In this document: piece after piece, positions 1 through 7,447 of the stretch
Layout: each line of letters begins with the position of its first letter
Position numbering within the stretch: the first letter of the stretch is position 1
Assembly (NCBI GenBank): GCA_019239585.1
Contig: JAFAZU010000102.1
Coordinates: forward strand, 1-10,651
Direction of reading: 5' to 3'
Length of the DNA stretch: 10,651 nucleotides
Source of the DNA: Acidobacteriaceae bacterium
GTDB lineage: Bacteria; Acidobacteriota; Terriglobia; Bryobacterales; Bryobacteraceae
Notes under the pieces: model-generated
Told to the model about the DNA's origin: nothing
What the model saw: the letters and a program-made list of their open reading frames with translations, nothing else
Database searches by the model: none
Made by a program: the position numbers and the translations under genes

Positions 1-1676
1 TGTAAGTCGCCGAGAATCTCTTGATAAGCGCCCAGAAGAAACGCGCCCAGTATATAAGAGTTGTTGCTGAACGTGTGAAGCGGAAGAGTTTTCTTCACGT
101 CCCTGCGGTCAATGAATTGATCGACCTTGCCGTCGGAGTCGCAGGAAATATCACCCAACACAGCATGGCGGCTCGGCGGCTCGTTCAGCCGATGAATCGG
201 CATGATGGGAAAGAGCTGCTTGACGGCCCAACTGTCCGGCATGCTCTGGAACAGGGAGAAGTTGCAGAAATACGTATCCGACAGCATTCCATCAAGCCCT
301 TCCAATTCCTCCGGAAAGAAGTCAAGCTCACGGGCAAAGCGGAGAATCTTGCGGCAAATCGCCCAATACAAGTTCTCGGCTGTGCTGCGCTGCTCCAGTG
401 TTAAGTAGCCAAGGCTGAAAAGATTCAATGCGGAGTCCAGGGCCTGCTGCGCATCATGATAAGTCTCCAGCAGATTCTTTTTTGTGATAGACCGATGCGT
501 TTCGAATAGGTCAATAAGAGGCTGCTCAGAATCTTCGGGCAGGCTCGCGGGAAGTTCTTCTTCGCCAAAACCGCTTACGCCAAGAACGTTGAAGACGAGA
601 ACGCTATGATATGCGGCGACAGCTCTCCCGCTCTCGCTGATGATCGTGGGATGAGGCACTTCGCTTTCATCGCAGATATTCTGAATGTGGTAAACGACGT
701 CGCGCGCGTACTCTTCGAGCGTATAGTTAACGCTTGATTCGAAGTCGGTTTGAGAGCCGTCATAATCAATGCCGAGGCCGCCGCCTACGTCGAGATACTT
801 TAAGCCGGTGCCTAACTTCTTTAAATCAACATAAATGCGGGCAGCCTCGATCACCGCAGCTTTGATCTGCCGGATATTCGTAATCTGGCTGCCTAAGTGA
901 AAGTGCAGGAGCTGAAGAGAGTCTTCCATCCCTCGTTGCTTCAGGAGCTCAACCGCTTTGAGAGCCTCGCTCACCGTCAGCCCAAATTTCGAGCGGTATC
1001 CGCCTGACGACTTCCAACGACCGGAACCACGGCTGGCAAGCTTCACGCGAATGCCAATCACAGGCTTTACGCCAACGTGCTCAGCATGTTTGATGATGAG
1101 ATCCAGTTCGGTAAACTTCTCGACGACTGGGATGATACGCCGTCCAATCTTTTTGGCCAGCATGACCATTTCGATGTACTCGTCATCTTTGAACCCATTG
1201 CAGATGATCGGCGTCTCGTTATCGGCGATCGCCAGCACGGCCAAAAGTTCCGGTTTGGACCCGGCTTCCAGGCCAAAGTTATAGGCGCGTCCGAAATTGA
1301 AGACCTCCTCGACGACTTGCCGCTGTTGATTCACCTTGATCGGATAAACGCAGCAGTAGTCTCCCTGATACCCATGCTCACGTATGGACGATTCAAATGC
1401 CTGGTGCATTTCGCCCAGCCGATGCTTCAGAATATCGGCGAAACGAATCAGGATGGGTAGGGAAATTCCGCGCCATTCGAGAGTGTCGACTAGCTGCTTC
1501 AGGTCAATGCTGCGATGGGATTCCTTTGTCGGGTGAACCAGGACATTTCCGTTTGCGCCTACGGAAAAATAACCTTTGCCCCAGCTCGTTATGTCATATA
1601 GTTCCGCTGCTTCAGTGGTGGTCCAGCGATCAGCGGGTTCGCGCACTTGGCCATTGGCCGCAACTTTAGTACTCAA
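1..1676 (-). CDS. speA: Biosynthetic arginine decarboxylase (partial, C-terminus beyond left edge)
   Basis: PLP-dependent decarboxylase converting arginine to agmatine and CO2, the first step of the agmatine route to putrescine and spermidine. About 558 residues are in the window; the E. coli enzyme has about 658, so roughly 80-100 C-terminal residues are missing. Visible motifs: YPIKVNQ with the probable PLP lysine at K114; the alanine-racemase-like barrel with HFHLGSQ (258-264), the glycine-rich LDVGGGLGIDY (295-305) and ESGRAV (348-353); then the C-terminal DISCDSDGK and LGAFLLGAYQEILGDL stretches typical of SpeA and not of diaminopimelate decarboxylase. The start is TTG at 1676: no ATG is near, the codon lies seven bases from GGAGG, and the frame is open only from there in a sensible way. 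Transcribed alone, divergently from the HD-GYP gene. Plus-strand ORFs over this stretch are shadows. Confidence 0.95.
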   Translation of the reverse strand, partial: MSTKVAANGQVREPADRWTTTEAAELYDITSWGKGYFSVGANGNVLVHPTKESHRSIDLKQLVDTLEWRGISLPILIRFADILKHRLGEMHQAFESSIREHGYQGDYCCVYPIKVNQQRQVVEEVFNFGRAYNFGLEAGSKPELLAVLAIADNETPIICNGFKDDEYIEMVMLAKKIGRRIIPVVEKFTELDLIIKHAEHVGVKPVIGIRVKLASRGSGRWKSSGGYRSKFGLTVSEALKAVELLKQRGMEDSLQLLHFHLGSQITNIRQIKAAVIEAARIYVDLKKLGTGLKYLDVGGGLGIDYDGSQTDFESSVNYTLEEYARDVVYHIQNICDESEVPHPTIISESGRAVAAYHSVLVFNVLGVSGFGEEELPASLPEDSEQPLIDLFETHRSITKKNLLETYHDAQQALDSALNLFSLGYLTLEQRSTAENLYWAICRKILRFARELDFFPEELEGLDGMLSDTYFCNFSLFQSMPDSWAVKQLFPIMPIHRLNEPPSRHAVLGDISCDSDGKVDQFIDRRDVKKTLPLHTFSNNSYILGAFLLGAYQEILGDL

Positions 1677-1683
1677 GGGAATT

Positions 1684-1688
1684 CCTCC
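1684..1688 (-). promoter_or_regulatory. Strong Shine-Dalgarno of speA (supports TTG start)
   Basis: The minus strand reads GGAGG here, followed by seven bases and then TTG at 1676. This is ideal spacing and decides the non-ATG start of the arginine decarboxylase. Confidence 0.8.
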
Positions 1689-1722
1689 GTAAGAAATGAA
1701 AACAGAAGCCGGATGACGGGTC

Positions 1723-1751
1723 TATCTAAATCACAATTAAACCACGCGCAA
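1723..1751 (-). promoter_or_regulatory. Possible sigma-70-like promoter of speA
   Basis: On the minus strand TTGCGC (1751-1746) and TAGATA (1728-1723) are separated by 17 bases, which would start a transcript near 1716 with a leader of about 40 bases before the ribosome binding site. Both hexamers match the consensus only partly. The rest of the 202-base divergent gap (1677-1878) is AT-rich, and I see no other clear element in it. Confidence 0.3.
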
Positions 1752-1878
1752 CGAGCAATTGAACAACTAAAATGCACTTGCCTAGGAATTGTCTGAACTT
1801 TAGGTAGTACTGCTTGAACTGCTCAAATTTTTAACCGCTTAGATTTATGGAATTTGGCGGGCACTCAGAAGTATAGCG

Positions 1879-3051
1879 ATGGAGACTACCACCTTTCGAA
1901 GCAGCACGGCCGCAAACAGTTCTCGGAATGCCCAACGCCAAAATCCATTCGATGATGTGCTTCAGCATACCCGAAACAAGATCCTCATTGTTGCCGGCTC
2001 CTCTCAACAACGCCGCGCGCTGGCGCAAATTTTTCGTGGTCTGGCGTTGGAAACAGCCGAAGCGGCAGATACCCTGGAGGCGCTGGCCCTTGCCACGGCA
2101 TACGGGGTGAGCTTGGTCATCCTTGACCTCCATTCGGACGGCTATAGCGCCATTAATCTCTGCCAAACGCTAAAGGGAGCTCGCGGGACACAACTGCTTC
2201 CCGTGTTTATCATCGCTGAAAACGGAAGCGTGGAGGACGAAATCCGAGCCATTGAAGCCGGTGCGGATGCCTTTTTTGCCACGCCGCTGCACCCTCAAAT
2301 TTTGCGCGCCCGAGTTCAGGCGAGCTTGCGCCATAAAGCTCTTGTTGATTCTCTGGATGACTCTGAGTCTGCTCTACTCTCGCTGGCTCAGTCGGTAGAG
2401 GGGCGAGATGGAGAGCTCGGTCAACACTGCCAGCGTTTGGCGCTTATGGTGTCGATGATGGGTCGTGCGCTCGGGTTGCGGGGGCAAGATATTGTCACGC
2501 TACAGCGGGCAGCTTATCTGCATGATATTGGAAAAGTTTCTATCCCGGATGACATTCTCTTCAAAGCTGGCCCTTTAGCTCCTGATGAATGGGAGATCAT
2601 GAAAAGCCATGCTGAGAAGGGTGAGCGCATTTGCAGCGGTATGCGCTCTTTAACCCCAGTCCTTCCTATTATCCGGCACCATCATGAGAAATGGAACGGA
2701 TCGGGGTATCCGGACTGCTTGAAAGGGGAAGAAATACCATTGCTGGCCCGCATTCTTCAACTAGCAGATATATATGACGCGCTCACCACATCACGCTGCT
2801 ATAAGAAGGCCTTCACCGCCGAACAGGCAAAGGAAACTATGCAGGAGGAAGCCCGAAAAGGTTGGCGTGATCCGAAGCTTACGGAACAATTCACCGAACT
2901 AATTCCCGTATTTTCGACAGCCGCAATACCCGACCTTGCCTGCTTATCACTGCATGCACTGGGCAGTTCCCTGCAGGGAACTGCGAAAAGTGCAGGAGAG
3001 AAACAGTTGAAAATTCCTGGCCTTTACAACACGCCCATTAACTTAAATTAA
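1879..3051 (+). CDS. Receiver-like / HD-GYP protein, probable cyclic-di-GMP phosphodiesterase
   Basis: 390 residues. Residues 33-150 form a response-regulator receiver-like fold with the expected phospho-acceptor at D83 (VILDLHSDGYS). The acidic pair that should follow the first strand is replaced (ILIVAGSS, 35-42), the usual Thr/Ser position reads IIAEN, and the conserved Lys-Pro reads ATP (134-136), so normal phosphorylation is doubtful. Residues about 165-340 are a complete HD-GYP domain: LHDIGK with H215/D216, HHHEKWNGSGYP (267-278, GYP at 276-278), and ADIYDALTTSR from 296. HD-GYP domains hydrolyse cyclic-di-GMP to pGpG or GMP using a metal centre. No membrane segment is seen, so it is probably cytoplasmic. 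The start ATG has only a weak AGAAG upstream. The glycosyltransferase follows 103 bases downstream on the same strand, which suggests, but does not prove, control of polysaccharide production. Confidence 0.9.
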   Translation: METTTFRSSTAANSSRNAQRQNPFDDVLQHTRNKILIVAGSSQQRRALAQIFRGLALETAEAADTLEALALATAYGVSLVILDLHSDGYSAINLCQTLKGARGTQLLPVFIIAENGSVEDEIRAIEAGADAFFATPLHPQILRARVQASLRHKALVDSLDDSESALLSLAQSVEGRDGELGQHCQRLALMVSMMGRALGLRGQDIVTLQRAAYLHDIGKVSIPDDILFKAGPLAPDEWEIMKSHAEKGERICSGMRSLTPVLPIIRHHHEKWNGSGYPDCLKGEEIPLLARILQLADIYDALTTSRCYKKAFTAEQAKETMQEEARKGWRDPKLTEQFTELIPVFSTAAIPDLACLSLHALGSSLQGTAKSAGEKQLKIPGLYNTPINLN

Positions 3052-3090
3052 TAAGTCGGGAAACCATCGCAGTGAAAGTACGAAAAAGAC

Positions 3091-3123
3091 GCTAAACTGT
3101 ATCTAAACTGATAAGGGTTTAGC
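3091..3123 (+). repeat. Hairpin-capable inverted repeat between HD-GYP and glycosyltransferase genes
   Basis: GCTAAAC (3091-3097) and GTTTAGC (3117-3123) are perfect 7-base arms around a 19-base loop, followed by a T-rich run (ATTTTGTTT). It could be a weak intrinsic terminator or attenuator. A wider pair, GAAAGTA (3074-3080) and TACTTTC (3140-3146), flanks it. The long loop and low GC stem keep confidence low. Confidence 0.3.
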
Positions 3124-3154
3124 AGATTTTGTTTCCGCCTACTTTCGCACAAAC

Positions 3155-4768
3155 ATGATGGTTAGCTTATTTGTTCAGTCGATCCTGCTCCTTGCAGCCG
3201 AACCAACGTTGAGCAGTCGAGTTCTGGACGGACTGTTTGACGATACTTTCGCCGGCATTTACCGGCTTTCGCCTTTCGATTGGGCTCTGCTGATTCCATA
3301 CTTCTCGATTCTCGCCATTCTCTCGGTCTATGGAGTGCATCGGTATGAAACCATCCGGCGGTATCGAAAGTACCGGAAGAACCTGCTGCACGCAGCTCCT
3401 CAGCGCTTTAGGCAGCTTCCCCCTGTAACAGTTCAGCTGCCTTTGTATAACGAGCGGTACGTAGTAGAGAGGCTTTTAGAAGAGGTCGTAAAACTGGACT
3501 ATCCGAGGGAGCTGCTGCAAATTCAAGTTCTGGACGATTCAACCGACGAAACTCATGCCTTTACACAGCGCTTGTGCAACGAATATGCGGCGGCCGGTTT
3601 CCCGATAGAGTACCGGCACCGGACCAACCGTCATGGGTTCAAAGCGGGAGCTTTACAGGAAGGATTAGAAACAGCGACGGGCGAACTGCTTGCCATCTTT
3701 GATGCCGATTTCATCCCGCCGAGAGACTTTCTCCGACGCACTGTCGATTACTTTGCAGACCCTGAAGTCGGGGTTGTGCAAACGCGTTGGACTTACCTCA
3801 ACAAAGAATTTAATATTCTAACGGAAGTTGAGGCCATGCTGTTGGATGGACACTTTGTTCTGGAGCACGGCGCACGCTGCGGCTCCGGCCTGTTCTTTAA
3901 CTTCAACGGCACTGCCGGGATACTGCGGCGGAAGATGATCGACGATGCAGGCGGCTGGCAGCACGAAACATTGACCGAAGATTCCGATCTGAGTTATCGG
4001 GCGCAGTTGAACGGCTGGCGTTTTGTCTATGTGCCCGATATCGAATGCCCGTCCGAGCTGCCGATTGAAACTTACGGCTTTCAAGTGCAGCAAGCCCGCT
4101 GGGCAAAAGGTCTTACCCAGGTGGCTCTCAAGCTGCTTCCTCGCGTTCTGAAAGCCAAGTTGCCCCTGCGGGTTAAAGCAGAGGCATTCATGCACTTAAC
4201 GCCCAATATCTCGTATCCGCTCATGCTGATTGTTTCAATGCTCATGCTGCCGGTCATGATCGTGCGGTTTTACATGGGTGTTTTTCAGATGGTGCTGATC
4301 GATTTTCCGTTAATTGTTGCTTCTTTTTGGTCCATCTCTGCTTTTTATCTTTACGCGCAGAAGGTGCTGTTTCCAAAAACCTGGTGGAAGTCCATTGCGT
4401 TTCTGCCTATGCTGATGGCGGCTGGCGTGGCGCTGACGGTAAGCAATGCGAAGGGCGTGATAGAAGCCCTCCTTGGCATTCAAACCAGCTTTGCGCGTAC
4501 GGCAAAATACGCGATCGGCGTGCAGGGTAGAAAAGTAAAACCTCCCGCTTACCGGCGCAAAAGCGGCATTTTGCCTTATATTGAATTGGCAATCGGAAGT
4601 TACTTTATTTACATGGTCTGGTTTGCCATCGAGACGTTAAATTATCTGGCCGTGCCATTTCTAATGTTGTTCGTTTGTGGGTACTGCTGGGCCGGAATCT
4701 CGACGCTTTATGAGGAGTATCGCGATAAGCTCCAATGGCAGCGGGCACGCAAGCTGGCCGAAGTGTAA
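3155..4768 (+). CDS. Cellulose-synthase/CslA-like membrane glycosyltransferase, family GT2
   Basis: 537 residues. An N-terminal membrane segment (about 42-62) is followed by a cytoplasmic GT2 catalytic domain with all processive-synthase marks: VLDDSTDET (D127/D128, nucleotide-sugar binding), DADF (D183/D185, metal binding), TEDSDLSYR (D276, catalytic base) and QQARW (312-316, the QxxRW acceptor motif). The C-terminal half has about five hydrophobic segments (near 355-375, 380-402, 413-431, 474-495, 498-520) that would form the export channel. The product is probably a beta-linked polysaccharide. The VQLPLYNE...QVLDDSTDET wording resembles CslA mannan/glucan synthases more than BcsA, and no PilZ domain is present, so donor and product cannot be fixed. 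Two adjacent ATG codons (3155, 3158) could start it; neither has a clear Shine-Dalgarno. It follows the HD-GYP gene by 103 bases, but no bcsB, bcsC or bcsZ is nearby. Confidence 0.92.
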   Translation: MMVSLFVQSILLLAAEPTLSSRVLDGLFDDTFAGIYRLSPFDWALLIPYFSILAILSVYGVHRYETIRRYRKYRKNLLHAAPQRFRQLPPVTVQLPLYNERYVVERLLEEVVKLDYPRELLQIQVLDDSTDETHAFTQRLCNEYAAAGFPIEYRHRTNRHGFKAGALQEGLETATGELLAIFDADFIPPRDFLRRTVDYFADPEVGVVQTRWTYLNKEFNILTEVEAMLLDGHFVLEHGARCGSGLFFNFNGTAGILRRKMIDDAGGWQHETLTEDSDLSYRAQLNGWRFVYVPDIECPSELPIETYGFQVQQARWAKGLTQVALKLLPRVLKAKLPLRVKAEAFMHLTPNISYPLMLIVSMLMLPVMIVRFYMGVFQMVLIDFPLIVASFWSISAFYLYAQKVLFPKTWWKSIAFLPMLMAAGVALTVSNAKGVIEALLGIQTSFARTAKYAIGVQGRKVKPPAYRRKSGILPYIELAIGSYFIYMVWFAIETLNYLAVPFLMLFVCGYCWAGISTLYEEYRDKLQWQRARKLAEV

Positions 4769-4774
4769 AGTGCG

Positions 4775-4808
4775 ATAGTCTGAACTAGCTTCCACGGACA
4801 GAGACTAT
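4775..4808 (+). repeat. Inverted repeat downstream of the glycosyltransferase (possible terminator)
   Basis: ATAGTCT (4775-4781) and AGACTAT (4802-4808) are perfect arms starting six bases after the glycosyltransferase stop, with a 20-base loop. Position suits transcript termination, but the stem is short and no T-run follows. Confidence 0.3.
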
Positions 4809-5000
4809 AGATTCTAGTTGCCGGACACCGGGCTATATTCCGAACCGAGTTGCAACTTCCGGGTTACGGGTTAACTGGAAGCTGAAAGGTTGGAGAAAGT
4901 CACTGGGCAGTTGTAGCTTAAAGGCACTTCACCATTCTTCAATTAAATCGGAACTACCCGGCCCATAAATAAATCTGCATCCTGCTTTAATGGGAGTTTG
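4787..5000 (+). other. ilvD upstream leader with several dyads
   Basis: The 232-base gap before ilvD holds AGCTTCCA (4787-4794) complementary to TGGAAGCT (4876-4883), a perfect 10-base palindrome AGTTGCAACT (4848-4857), and several CCGG/CGGG repeats that could pair with each other. A very weak promoter-like pair, TTAAAT then TAAATA with 17 bases between, lies in 4942-4970. I looked for a T-box sequence and a branched-chain leader peptide and see neither. The function is unknown; it may be an operator or a structured leader. Confidence 0.3.
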
Positions 5001-6674
5001 ATGAAACTCCAAAGCTACACCATTACGCAGGGAAAAGACCGCGCGCCGGCCCGCTCTTACTTGAAATCTATTGGTTACAGCGATGAGGACTTAAAGAAGC
5101 CCATCATCGGCATCGCCAATACCTGGATTGGCACAATGCCCTGTAACTTTAACCTTCGTGAGCTGGCCGTTGATGTGGCGGCAGGCATTCGGGAAGCGGG
5201 CGGAACGCCCATGGAGTTCAACACCATTGCCATTAGCGATGGCATCACCATGGGAACAGAAGGCATGAAAACCTCCTTGGTAAGCCGTGAGGTGATTGCT
5301 GACTCCATTGAATTAGTGGCGCGAGGCCACATGTTCGACGGAATTGTGGCGCTGGTTGCCTGTGACAAAACAATTCCCGGCGCTGCGATGGCCCTCCTGC
5401 GCCTGAATGTGCCTGGTGTTGTGTTATACGGGGGAACGATCCTGCCCGGTCGCTACAAGGGCCGGGATATCACGGTTCAAGATGTTTTTGAAGCGGTAGG
5501 CGCAAACGCCGCCGGACGCCTGAGCGATGACGAGCTGCTGGCCATCGAAAACGCCGCTTGTCCAGGACCAGGCGCTTGCGGCGGTCAGTATACCGCCAAC
5601 ACGATGGCCACGATCATGGAGATCATCGGACTTTCACCTATGGGGCTGAACGCCATTCCGCAGGTGGATGCGCGTAAACATGATGCAGCGAAACAATGCG
5701 GCGGAATTATCATGAACGCGGTAAAACAGAACCTTCGTCCCCTGGACATTGTGACGCGCGCTGCTATTGATAATGCCATTGCCAGCGTTGCAGCGTCAGG
5801 TGGCTCGACGAACGCTGTCTTACATTTACTAGCAATGGCGCGAGAAGCAGGTATACCGCTCACCATTGATGATTTTCAAGAACTGAGCAGCAGAACCCCG
5901 CTTTTGGCGGACCTGAAGCCTGCGGGAAAGTACACTGCGGCTGATGTTGATAAGGCTGGCGGTATTCCCGTCATTGCCAAGCGGCTCCACGACGGCGGAT
6001 ATGCCAAATCGGATGTCATGACGATTACCGGGAAAACGTTCGGCGAACAGGTCGAGTCCGTTCGGGAAACGCCTGGGCAGGACGTTATCAGGCCCTTGGA
6101 CAACCCAATCAAAAAATCGGGGGGCCTTGTCATTTTGAAAGGCTCGCTAGCGCCGGAAGGCTGTGTCATCAAAGTAACCGGACTCAATCGGTCCGCGCAA
6201 ACCGGTCCAGCCCGCGTGTTTGATAGCGAGGAATCGGCTATGAAAGCCGTTCTCGGCAGTCAAATCAAGGCTGGCGATGTAATTGTCATTCGGTATGAGG
6301 GCCCACGCGGCGGCCCTGGTATGCGAGAAATGTTGGGCGTGACCAGCGCCATTGTCGGCGAAGGTCTTTCTGAATCTGTAGCTCTCATTACAGATGGCAG
6401 ATTTAGCGGAGCTACCCGTGGCTTTATGGTTGGTCATATCGCACCCGAAGCAGCTATGGGTGGGCCTATTGCCGTTGTGCGTGAAGGTGATTCGATCACG
6501 ATTGATCTCGACACAAAGCAAATCAGCTTGGATGTTCCTGCCGGGGAGTTGCAGGACCGGTTAAGGCAGTTCACGCGCCCAGCGCCTAAATACACGGCTG
6601 GTGTGATGGCTAAATATGTAGCCTTGGTTGGTTCCGCGTCGGAAGGGGCTGTGACCTCCCAACCAGCTTTATAG
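5001..6674 (+). CDS. ilvD: Dihydroxy-acid dehydratase
   Basis: Removes water from 2,3-dihydroxy-isovalerate and 2,3-dihydroxy-3-methylvalerate to give the keto acids that lead to valine, leucine and isoleucine. It is a cytoplasmic iron-sulfur enzyme. The full-length IlvD/Edd fold (557 residues) shows the three expected cluster cysteines: MPCNFNL (C48), ACDKTIPGAAMA (C121, matching the first family signature) and CPGPGACGGQYTANTM (C193, with an extra C187). The second signature ITDGRFSGATRG lies near the C-terminus, and VAASGGSTNAVLHLLA is in the middle. Lengths near 557 suit IlvD better than the roughly 600-residue Edd, whose substrate is a sugar acid. ATG at 5001 is chosen over an in-frame TTG at 4998 because GGGAG (4992-4996) lies four bases before the ATG. 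The stop is two bases from the dtd start, so the two are probably co-transcribed. Confidence 0.97.
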   Translation: MKLQSYTITQGKDRAPARSYLKSIGYSDEDLKKPIIGIANTWIGTMPCNFNLRELAVDVAAGIREAGGTPMEFNTIAISDGITMGTEGMKTSLVSREVIADSIELVARGHMFDGIVALVACDKTIPGAAMALLRLNVPGVVLYGGTILPGRYKGRDITVQDVFEAVGANAAGRLSDDELLAIENAACPGPGACGGQYTANTMATIMEIIGLSPMGLNAIPQVDARKHDAAKQCGGIIMNAVKQNLRPLDIVTRAAIDNAIASVAASGGSTNAVLHLLAMAREAGIPLTIDDFQELSSRTPLLADLKPAGKYTAADVDKAGGIPVIAKRLHDGGYAKSDVMTITGKTFGEQVESVRETPGQDVIRPLDNPIKKSGGLVILKGSLAPEGCVIKVTGLNRSAQTGPARVFDSEESAMKAVLGSQIKAGDVIVIRYEGPRGGPGMREMLGVTSAIVGEGLSESVALITDGRFSGATRGFMVGHIAPEAAMGGPIAVVREGDSITIDLDTKQISLDVPAGELQDRLRQFTRPAPKYTAGVMAKYVALVGSASEGAVTSQPAL

Positions 6675-6676
6675 TT

Positions 6677-7120
6677 ATGCGAGCTTTGGTCCAACGTGTT
6701 TCTAGGGCCAGTGTTTCCGTGGATGCAAAGACGGTTGGTGAGATTCGTCGAGGACTGTTAGTCTTTCTTGGTATACGAGAGGGCGATGCTGAGGATAATG
6801 CCGCAAAATTGGCGAAAAAGGTTATAAACCTTCGGATTTTTCCGGATGGCAACGGAAAAATGAATCTGAGCTTGCGTGATGTTTGCGGCGAACTGCTGGT
6901 TGTTTCTCAATTTACGTTGTATGGCGATACAACAGGCGGTAATCGGCCATCTTATTCTGCGGCAGCAAAACCTGAAACAGCTAAACTTCTATACGAGTTA
7001 TTCGTTCAGTTTTGTAAAGATCAGCAAGTTACGGTCGCAACAGGTGTTTTTCAGGCTCACATGGAAGTTGCGCTTGTAAACGATGGTCCTATAACTTTGA
7101 TTTGCCACTCAGAAAATTAG
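6677..7120 (+). CDS. dtd: D-aminoacyl-tRNA deacylase
   Basis: Removes D-amino acids (and glycine mis-charged on tRNA-Ala) from tRNA, a translation quality-control step in the cytoplasm. The 147-residue length is the family norm. Both active-site motifs are present: SQFTL (77-81) followed by YGDTTGGNRPSY, and NDGPIT (135-140), whose Gly137-Pro138 is the cross-subunit Gly-cisPro element that rejects L-aminoacyl-tRNA. The N-terminus MRALVQRVSRASVSVD is typical. It starts two bases after the ilvD stop, without a Shine-Dalgarno of its own, so translation is probably coupled to ilvD. There is no obvious functional link between the two beyond co-expression. Confidence 0.97.
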   Translation: MRALVQRVSRASVSVDAKTVGEIRRGLLVFLGIREGDAEDNAAKLAKKVINLRIFPDGNGKMNLSLRDVCGELLVVSQFTLYGDTTGGNRPSYSAAAKPETAKLLYELFVQFCKDQQVTVATGVFQAHMEVALVNDGPITLICHSEN

Positions 7121-7168
7121 TGATACTTATCCAAACACTAACATTGTGTGTTACTTACTAGAGTAGAT

Positions 7169-7447
7169 ATGGCAAAAAGAACGGCCGCCCCTAATCGTGA
7201 GATTTTGGAAGCAGCTCTCCAGGGGTTGGAGACACAAAGACAAAAACTTGATGAGCAGATTGCTCAAGTGCGCGCCATGCTTGGACCTCGCGTCGGCAGA
7301 CCCGCTAAGAGAGCCGGTGGACAGAGTGGAGGAGCTGAAAAAGGCGTCGGAGGGGGAAAACGCCGAAATTTAAGCCCGGAAGCGCGCAAGAGAATCGCTG
7401 CGGCGCAAAAGAAGCGTTGGGCGGATTTTCGGAAAAGTCAAGCGTAA
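7169..7447 (+). CDS. Small basic coiled-coil protein with AT-hook-like motif, function unknown
   Basis: 92 residues starting at ATG 7169 (an in-frame GTG at 7148 would add seven residues but lacks a better ribosome site). Three parts can be seen: a charged amphipathic helix, probably coiled coil (about residues 8-38, EILEAALQGLETQRQKLDEQ); a flexible Gly/Ala/Lys-rich linker with GRPAKR (AT-hook-like, near 43-48) and a GG-rich stretch; and a very basic tail, RRNLSPEARKRIAAAQKKRW. Such tails recur in short uncharacterised proteins of acidobacterial type. The composition suggests nucleic-acid binding, perhaps nucleoid-associated, by inference only. Its last 10 bases overlap the tail of the opposite-strand cbiQ remnant. 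No partner gene points to a role. Confidence 0.75.
   Translation: MAKRTAAPNREILEAALQGLETQRQKLDEQIAQVRAMLGPRVGRPAKRAGGQSGGAEKGVGGGKRRNLSPEARKRIAAAQKKRWADFRKSQA

Noticed and set aside
21..1669. Several plus-strand ORFs (up to 127 residues) across the left end
   Set aside because: They lie antisense to a strongly supported arginine decarboxylase and show no recognisable domains or ribosome sites.
4769..5000. T-box or branched-chain leader peptide ahead of ilvD
   Set aside because: No T-box antiterminator consensus and no short ORF rich in Leu, Ile and Val codons could be seen.
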